DNA from: JANSWY01 sp965243755
GTDB taxonomy: Bacteria; Bacteroidota; Bacteroidia; Cytophagales; Cyclobacteriaceae
Reading direction: 5' to 3'
DNA length: 64,000 nt
Assembly: GCA_965243755.1 (NCBI GenBank)
Contig: CBDEVW010000005.1
Span: 124,001-188,000, forward strand
Shown: positions 58,896 to 64,000 of the stretch, piece after piece
How the letters are laid out: the number at the start of each line of letters is the position of its first letter
How positions within the stretch are numbered: the stretch's first letter is position 1
The notes under the pieces: generated by a model
What the model was told of the DNA's origin: nothing
What the model saw: only the letters and a program-made list of their open reading frames with translations
Database searches by the model: none
Made by a program: the position numbers and the translations under genes

Positions 58896-59497
58896 ATGAA
58901 TTGATCTATGTTCTTGATTTGGCCGGGACACTGGTATTTGCCATAAGTGGGGCGTCAACGGCTGCAGAAAAGAAGTTTGATTTATTCGGCGCTACGGTCA
59001 TTGCATTTGTAACAGCGGTAGGAGGAGGTACACTACGTGATATGATGATAGGGAGCACGCCTGTCGGATGGATGAAGGACATCAATTATTTAGGAACCAT
59101 TGCAATTGCTGTATTACTAACTTATTTCTTCAGGGTGAGGATTTTAAAACTCAGAAGAACGCTGTTTTTATTCGATGCAATTGGTCTGGGGCTCTTCACC
59201 GTACTTGGCCTTCAAAAAACACTGGCTCTTGGTTTGTCTCCGGTGATTGCCATATTAATGGGGACAGTCTCTGCAGTGTTTGGTGGAGTGACAAGGGACA
59301 TCATTACCAATGAAGTTCCCTTGATTCTCAGAAAAGAGATTTATGCCACGGCATGTATATTTGGAGGAACCTTATTTTGGATATTGGAGTATTCTGCTGG
59401 TTCCAATTATTGGAATATTATTGTTGCCATAGTGGCCATTATTACTATCAGAGTACTCGCGGTAATAAAAAAGTGGTCGCTACCCACTATTTCCTGA
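58892..59497 (+). CDS. TRIC/UPF0126 family membrane channel protein
   Basis: The 201-residue protein has six to seven membrane helices and two internally repeated GG-motif regions: AISGASTAAEKKFDLFGATVIAFVTAVGGGTLRDMM and ILMGTVSAVFGGVTRDIITNE. This two-fold pattern is typical of bacterial TRIC-type (YicG/UPF0126) channels, which pass monovalent cations or glycine-like molecules in the inner membrane. It overlaps the M28 gene by four bases at its start and overlaps the convergent prmC gene by 11 bases at its end. Confidence 0.88.
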   Translation: MNELIYVLDLAGTLVFAISGASTAAEKKFDLFGATVIAFVTAVGGGTLRDMMIGSTPVGWMKDINYLGTIAIAVLLTYFFRVRILKLRRTLFLFDAIGLGLFTVLGLQKTLALGLSPVIAILMGTVSAVFGGVTRDIITNEVPLILRKEIYATACIFGGTLFWILEYSAGSNYWNIIVAIVAIITIRVLAVIKKWSLPTIS

Positions 59498-60335
59498 CTG
59501 CCTTAATCATTCGATCTTTGCCATTCAGGTCCTTCCGAAGTGTTACTTCAGTAAAATCCATTTGATTCAGTAGCTCAACCACCTCCCCTCCAAATGCTTC
59601 ATTGATCTCAAAAAAGAGTAAACCTGATGGATTTAACTTGTGCTGTGCTATGGCAGCAATTTCTTCATAAAACAACAGCGGCCTGTCATCAGGGACAAAC
59701 AGCGCTTCACCGGGCTCATGATCAAGTACATTTTGGTGCATAGCGATTTTTTCTTTTTCCTGAATGTAAGGTGGATTACTTACAATGATGTCCAGGTCAG
59801 AAAATGGCAGTGGATCCAGCAGAATATCCATTTGTTCCAACTGAGTATTGGAGGTGTGGCGATCTGCATTCTTTCTGGCAATTTCCAATGCTCTTTCACT
59901 GATGTCAATGCCGTAAGTGTTCATGCTGGTTTCTTTGCTGATAGTGATGGGTATACAACCAGTTCCTGTGCCAATGTCCAGAAGTTTTATAGCATCATTA
60001 TGATCTTTGATGATCCAGTCAACCAGCTCTTCCGTTTCCGGTCTGGGAATCAATACCCCCGATGAGACCAGGAAATCTCTTCCATAAAATGGTGCATGGC
60101 CCAGGATATATTGGATAGGGACATATGCGGATAATTTTTTCATTACCTCACTCATCTGATCTAAACTTTCATCAGACAATGTAACTTCGTCGTTTATCAC
60201 TAGTTTTGTGCGATCTATGGAGAAGTACTCCTGGAGCAAGATTCTGGCGAGCGAATTGGCCTCAGCAAGGTCATAAAACCGTGACAGTTCCTGCTCTACT
60301 TCGAAAAAATAATCTCTTGGTTTCAATTTCCTCAT
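59487..60335 (-). CDS. prmC: Peptide chain release factor N5-glutamine methyltransferase
   Basis: PrmC (HemK) methylates the GGQ glutamine of release factors RF1/RF2 using S-adenosylmethionine. The 282-residue protein has the N-terminal helical domain (residues 1-90), the SAM-binding motif LLDIGTGTGCIPI and the active-site motif NPPY in IIVSNPPYIQEKEK. The RPETEELVDW segment before the methyltransferase domain is typical. The start is 13 bases from the divergent ribD. Confidence 0.96.
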   Translation of the reverse strand: MRKLKPRDYFFEVEQELSRFYDLAEANSLARILLQEYFSIDRTKLVINDEVTLSDESLDQMSEVMKKLSAYVPIQYILGHAPFYGRDFLVSSGVLIPRPETEELVDWIIKDHNDAIKLLDIGTGTGCIPITISKETSMNTYGIDISERALEIARKNADRHTSNTQLEQMDILLDPLPFSDLDIIVSNPPYIQEKEKIAMHQNVLDHEPGEALFVPDDRPLLFYEEIAAIAQHKLNPSGLLFFEINEAFGGEVVELLNQMDFTEVTLRKDLNGKDRMIKAVRK

Positions 60336-60348
60336 TTAGACAAAAATA

Positions 60349-61377
60349 ATGACCACTAACGAGACCTTTATGAAAAGGGCCTTCAATCTGGCACGATTAG
60401 GAATGGGTAAGGTAAGTCCCAATCCACTGGTGGGTTGTGTTATAGTTTATAATGACGAAATCATTGGAGAAGGCTATCACCAGGTTTACGGAGGTCCGCA
60501 TGCTGAAGTCAATGCGATTTCATCAGTAAGGGACAAGTCACTTCTTAAGGAAGCTACAATTTATGTGACCTTGGAGCCATGTGCTCATCATGGTAAAACA
60601 CCTCCCTGCGCTGATCTGATCGTAAAGCATGGCTTGAAGAAAGTAGTCATAGCAAATGTGGACCCCAATCCAAAAGTTGCGGGCAGAGGAATAAGCCGGC
60701 TAAGAGAAGCGGGAATAGCAGTTGAAGAAGGCGTGATGGAAGAGGTTGGGAAGGAGTTAAACAAGCGGTTTTTTACTTACATGAATCAAAAAAGGCCCTT
60801 TATTATATTGAAATGGGCCCAAACTGCAGATCATTTCATTGCAAGGAAAAACTACGATTCCAAGTGGATCAGTGATCAGTACAGCCGGAAACTGGTGCAT
60901 AAATGGCGAGCAGAAGAAGATAGCATCATGGTTGGCACCAACACTGCCCGATATGATAATCCGTCACTAAATGTTCGGGATTGGGAGGGTAAAGACCCGG
61001 TAAGGATTGTGATTGATAAACACTTAAGTTTGCCCAATCAATTAAATCTATTTGCTACCAGTCAGCCTACCATCTGCTATAATTATATAAAAACCGAGGA
61101 AAGCGAATTTGTGAAGTGGGTAAAACTGGATGAAGATCAGATAGAGGAACAGATTATGACAGACCTCTATAGCAGAGGCATTCAGTCAGTAATAGTGGAG
61201 GGAGGCGCTTACCTGTTAAACACTCTGATTAGCAAAAATCTGTGGGATGAGGCGCGGGTTTTCAAAAGTCAATCAACCTTTGTTGAGGGCATTAAAGCCC
61301 CAGTAATTTCTGGAACTTTAAAAAGTAGCCAACAGTTAGTAAATGACCAATTAGAAATATATTCAAATCATGGCTGA
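60349..61377 (+). CDS. ribD: Bifunctional riboflavin deaminase/reductase
   Basis: RibD carries out the deamination and the following reduction of the pyrimidine intermediate in riboflavin synthesis. The 342-residue protein has an N-terminal deaminase domain with the zinc motifs GGPHAEVNA and EPCAHHGKTPPCAD (residues about 40-95) and a C-terminal reductase domain (about residues 145-342; FIILKWAQTADHFIA, DSIMVGTNTARYDNPSL and VEGGAYLLNT). Length is close to the usual 350-370. It overlaps the downstream gene by eight bases. Confidence 0.96.
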   Translation: MTTNETFMKRAFNLARLGMGKVSPNPLVGCVIVYNDEIIGEGYHQVYGGPHAEVNAISSVRDKSLLKEATIYVTLEPCAHHGKTPPCADLIVKHGLKKVVIANVDPNPKVAGRGISRLREAGIAVEEGVMEEVGKELNKRFFTYMNQKRPFIILKWAQTADHFIARKNYDSKWISDQYSRKLVHKWRAEEDSIMVGTNTARYDNPSLNVRDWEGKDPVRIVIDKHLSLPNQLNLFATSQPTICYNYIKTEESEFVKWVKLDEDQIEEQIMTDLYSRGIQSVIVEGGAYLLNTLISKNLWDEARVFKSQSTFVEGIKAPVISGTLKSSQQLVNDQLEIYSNHG

Positions 61378-61852
61378 AGAATTGACCATACCCCAAACCG
61401 AAAGCAAAGAAGAAAAGTATAAAGCCCTTATTCCGCAGATAGAAGGACTTGTCTATGGTGAAACGGACCTCACAGCAAACCTTGCCAATATTGCCAGTGC
61501 ATTGAAATATGGCATGAACTTTTTCTGGGTAGGTTTTTACCTGGTAAAGGATGATGAATTGGTTCTGGGACCATTCCAGGGGCCTATTGCCTGTACCAGG
61601 ATCAGGAAAGGTAAAGGGGTGTGTGGTACCAGTTTTGAAAAAGGGGAGACAATAGTTGTTGATGATGTAGATCAATTTCCCGGACACATCGCATGTAGCA
61701 GTGATTCCAGGTCCGAAATTGTGTTACCCGCTTTTAAAAACAATGAAGTTTTCCTAATATTGGATGTTGACAGCACACAATTGGCTGACTTTGATGAGAC
61801 AGATAAGTACTACTTAAGTCAAATCATGAAGCTGATAGAGGGTATGGTGTAG
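61370..61852 (+). CDS. msrC: Free methionine-(R)-sulfoxide reductase (GAF domain)
   Basis: fRMsr reduces free methionine-R-sulfoxide with a thioredoxin-type electron donor. The 160-residue GAF-domain protein carries the three family cysteines: C75 in IACTRI, C85 in GVCGTS and C109 in HIACSSDSRSEIVLP. The spacings (10 and 24 residues) match those of the E. coli enzyme. It overlaps ribD by eight bases and is cotranscribed with it. Confidence 0.93.
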   Translation: MAEELTIPQTESKEEKYKALIPQIEGLVYGETDLTANLANIASALKYGMNFFWVGFYLVKDDELVLGPFQGPIACTRIRKGKGVCGTSFEKGETIVVDDVDQFPGHIACSSDSRSEIVLPAFKNNEVFLILDVDSTQLADFDETDKYYLSQIMKLIEGMV

Positions 61853-61897
61853 CTGCAGCGACTATTCTTATTTGGGGTATTTTTTGTTGGAGCATTT

Positions 61898-62368
61898 ATG
61901 GCTGAAAAAGTAATGGGTTGGATAACTTACCTGGAAGGGAAGTTATTGCAACTAGCGGGAAAATATAGTCTGTCATTTCTTCGCATAAGCATAGGACTTG
62001 TTTATCTGATATTTGGGATACTGAAATTTTTTCCAAATCTAAGTCCGGCTGAGGAGCTGGCTGGAGAAACAATCAATTTGATCAGTTTTGGATTAATCTC
62101 TCCGGCAGTAGGAATATTTATTCTGGCATTGGGGGAATCTTTGATAGGAGCCATGCTGGTGTTTAACCTACGCGTGAAACTGGTCCTTTTATTAGCTATC
62201 CTGCATATGTTATGCACATTCTTACCTTTGATATTATTGCCGGGTTATTCATTTCAACAAACGCCGTTTAGTTTGTCCATCGTTGGGCAATACATTATCA
62301 AAAATATCATTTTGGTGAGTGCCATGCTGGTATTGCTTGCACAGCATGAAAGGAAATCCGCGACTTAA
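61898..62368 (+). CDS. DoxX-like membrane protein
   Basis: The 156-residue protein has four membrane helices and a DoxX/YkgB-like pattern: LSFLRISIGLVYLIFGILKFFPNLSPAEELA in the first part, then VGIFILALGESLIGAMLV and LLLAILHMLCTFLPLILLP. Members are small inner-membrane proteins linked to oxidative or redox stress, without a firm function. It lies 45 bases after msrC on the same strand and overlaps the convergent decarboxylase gene by four bases. Confidence 0.75.
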   Translation: MAEKVMGWITYLEGKLLQLAGKYSLSFLRISIGLVYLIFGILKFFPNLSPAEELAGETINLISFGLISPAVGIFILALGESLIGAMLVFNLRVKLVLLLAILHMLCTFLPLILLPGYSFQQTPFSLSIVGQYIIKNIILVSAMLVLLAQHERKSAT

Positions 62369-63018
62369 GCTAGTTCAGCGATCACTGTCCGCCCTGCTTT
62401 GGTTTTTTGGCCAATTTCAACTTTTATTTCAGCATCTAGCGGTAAAAAGAGGTCTACTCTTGAGCCAAATTTGATAAAACCAAACTCCACCCCCTGGTCT
62501 ACTTTCTGCCCTTCTTCGAGGTACCACTTGATTCGTCGAGCCATAGCTCCGGCTATTTGGCGAATAAGGATCTGCAAACCATTTTCTGTTTCATACACAA
62601 TGGTGGTTCGCTCATTTTCTGTGCTGGACTTAGGGTGCCAGGCAACCAGGTACTTGCCAGGATGATATTTAAAATATTTTATCAGTCCTGAAACCGGGTT
62701 TCTGTTTACATGAACATTTACAGGAGACATAAAGATGGACACCTGCCTTCTTTTTTCATTGAGGTATTCAGTTTCCTCAGTTTCCTCAATTACCACAACT
62801 TTACCATCTGCAGGTGCATAAACGACCTTATCGTTTGTCGCAATGGTAATAGAGGGATTTCTGAAGAATTGTAAAACAAGAAGGAAGAGCACTACAGTGG
62901 TAGCGATAATCAAATTACTGATCAGAGATTGGTCAATATATGTAAGTGCGGCATAATTAACTGCTGCAAACACAATGAGCAGTACTACCAATAATGTTCT
63001 TCCTTCTTTATGTATCAT
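62365..63018 (-). CDS. psd: Phosphatidylserine decarboxylase (archaeal-type family member)
   Basis: Psd makes phosphatidylethanolamine from phosphatidylserine in the inner membrane. The 217-residue proenzyme has two N-terminal membrane helices (about residues 7-48). The catalytic part (VYAPADGKVVVIEE, FMSPVNVHVNRNPVSGLI) follows, and the self-cleavage site GSRVD is near the end, with the Ser at about residue 186 that would become the pyruvoyl group. The short length and GSRVD motif fit the archaeal-type Psd group, which is usual in Bacteroidota. It lies 18 bases downstream of the glutamate dehydrogenase gene. Confidence 0.92.
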   Translation of the reverse strand: MIHKEGRTLLVVLLIVFAAVNYAALTYIDQSLISNLIIATTVVLFLLVLQFFRNPSITIATNDKVVYAPADGKVVVIEETEETEYLNEKRRQVSIFMSPVNVHVNRNPVSGLIKYFKYHPGKYLVAWHPKSSTENERTTIVYETENGLQILIRQIAGAMARRIKWYLEEGQKVDQGVEFGFIKFGSRVDLFLPLDAEIKVEIGQKTKAGRTVIAELA

Positions 63019-63036
63019 TTGTCTGTTGACTACAAA

Positions 63037-64000
63037 TTAAAAACCACCACGATAGGTGTATGTTTTGGCCACTTTATCGATGGCAACAATATAAGCCGCA
63101 ATCCTTAAAGAAACATCATACTTTTGGGATGTCTCATAAACTTTCTGGAAGGCCGTCTTCATGATTCTGTCAGATCGTCTGTTAACACGCTCTGCAGTCC
63201 ACTTATATCCAAGTCTGTTTTGTACCCACTCAAAGTAAGAAACCGTTACTCCTCCAGCGTTGGCAAGGATATCAGGTACAGCCATTATTCCCTTTTCATT
63301 CACAATGGAATCCGCTTTTGCTGAGGTAGGTCCGTTGGCTCCCTCCACAATTAATTTCGCCTTGATTTTATCGGCATTCTTAACAGTAATGACATCTTCT
63401 ACGGCAGCAGGAACCAGCACATCAACATCCAGTAGTAACAATTCATCCGGATCTATTTTCTCTGCGCCATCAAACCCTTCCAGACTTCCGTTGTTGTTAT
63501 TTCTGTAATCAATGGCTTTTTGTATGTTGATACCATTGTCGTTGAAATACGCTCCCGAAAGATCACTTATACCACAGATTTGCGCACCTCTTTCTTCCAG
63601 AAGGTATGCAGCCCATGAACCAACATTACCAAATCCCTGTATTGAGCATTTTGCTTTGAATGGATTGATCTTTAGTTTCTCCATAGCAGCAAGGGCTGAT
63701 ATCATCACACCCCGACCAGTGGCTTCTGTTCTACCCAAAGATCCTCCTAGTACCAATGGCTTACCAGTAACTACAGCATTCACGGTCATCCCCTGAGCAC
63801 GTGAGTATTGGTCCATCAACCAGGCCATTTCTGCGGGTCCTGTTCCCATGTCTGGAGCTGGAATGTCTTTGTCTGGTCCGAAAACCTCATGCATTGCAGA
63901 CGTGTATGCCCGGGTAAGTCTTTCTACTTCACCTCTCGACATTTCTCTGGGGTTACATTTGATACCTCCTTTGGCACCACCATAAGGAATGTCCACTACA
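63037..64000 (-). CDS. Glu/Leu/Phe/Val dehydrogenase (glutamate dehydrogenase-like), partial
   Basis: The visible part is the C-terminal 320 residues of a glutamate-dehydrogenase-type enzyme; the N-terminus (about 100 residues) lies beyond the right edge. The frame continues to the last base, and the first codons read VVDIPYGGAKGGIKC, with the catalytic region Lys in GGAKGG. The nucleotide-binding domain includes IQGFGNVGSWAAYLLEERGAQ and the segment LIVEGANGPTSAKAD. The C-terminus is full. It interconverts glutamate and 2-oxoglutarate; the cofactor preference is not visible. It is probably cotranscribed with psd. Confidence 0.94.
   Translation of the reverse strand, partial: VVDIPYGGAKGGIKCNPREMSRGEVERLTRAYTSAMHEVFGPDKDIPAPDMGTGPAEMAWLMDQYSRAQGMTVNAVVTGKPLVLGGSLGRTEATGRGVMISALAAMEKLKINPFKAKCSIQGFGNVGSWAAYLLEERGAQICGISDLSGAYFNDNGINIQKAIDYRNNNNGSLEGFDGAEKIDPDELLLLDVDVLVPAAVEDVITVKNADKIKAKLIVEGANGPTSAKADSIVNEKGIMAVPDILANAGGVTVSYFEWVQNRLGYKWTAERVNRRSDRIMKTAFQKVYETSQKYDVSLRIAAYIVAIDKVAKTYTYRGGF

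Overview
The window is a chromosomal segment of a member of the Bacteroidota, most likely a marine or free-living Cytophagales-type bacterium. Support comes from a SusC/SusD polysaccharide locus, a PorP/SprF protein next to a cargo with a type B type IX secretion (T9SS) sorting domain, a DUF4293 gene beside truA, a DUF6377 regulator, several lipoproteins with LxxC-like lipoboxes, and promoter-like TAnnTTTG -7 boxes. No tRNA, rRNA, CRISPR array, prophage or complete insertion sequence was seen. Species-level placement is not possible from the sequence alone.

Layout. 1-5.4 kb: partial ABC exporter, truA, DUF4293 protein, a 0.5 kb gap packed with copies of a dispersed palindromic repeat, an RmuC-like stub, a GNAT acetyltransferase and a membrane-anchored cytochrome c. 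5.5-11.4 kb (minus strand): four exported proteins in one run, two DUF3857/transglutaminase-like paralogues (one with its catalytic residues lost) and two tandem copies of an unrecognised secreted family; a decayed gene fragment between the copies records the duplication. 11.6-26.1 kb: mixed genes (DUF418 membrane protein, lipoprotein FAD oxidoreductase, lgt, an orphan LuxR domain coupled to an exported protein, LprI and PKD proteins, htpG, a ParD/ParE toxin-antitoxin pair, a MORN-like protein, a GNAT and a membrane TPR-LuxR regulator). 26.2-33.0 kb (minus): a three-gene surface operon coding for a 1586-residue tail-fibre-like protein with 104-residue repeats, a T9SS type B cargo and PorP. 33.2-38.4 kb (minus): small exported peptides, an ATP-grasp ligase, the sodium-pumping decarboxylase operon oadG-oadA-oadB and a 59-residue membrane protein. 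38.4-43.1 kb (minus): the rimP-nusA-infB translation/transcription operon. 43.3-45.5 kb: cysS and a DJ-1/PfpI-type lipoprotein. 45.5-55.8 kb: a compact polysaccharide utilisation locus (regulator, SusC, SusD, PKD lipoprotein, two GH30 lipoproteins), probably for a beta-glucan. 55.8-57.7 kb: a MarR regulon with the same operator in front of two genes. 57.9-64 kb: M28 peptidase, TRIC-type channel, prmC, ribD, free-methionine sulfoxide reductase, DoxX-like protein, phosphatidylserine decarboxylase and a partial glutamate dehydrogenase.

The most distinctive regions are the surface operon with its recently duplicated 312-bp repeats and upstream palindromes, the duplicated exported module at 5.5-11.4 kb, the repeat families in the gaps, and several small regulatory palindromes (toxin-antitoxin start, orphan LuxR leader, MarR sites, and a terminator-like hairpin in the rimP leader). 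I see no clear defence island or biosynthetic cluster.
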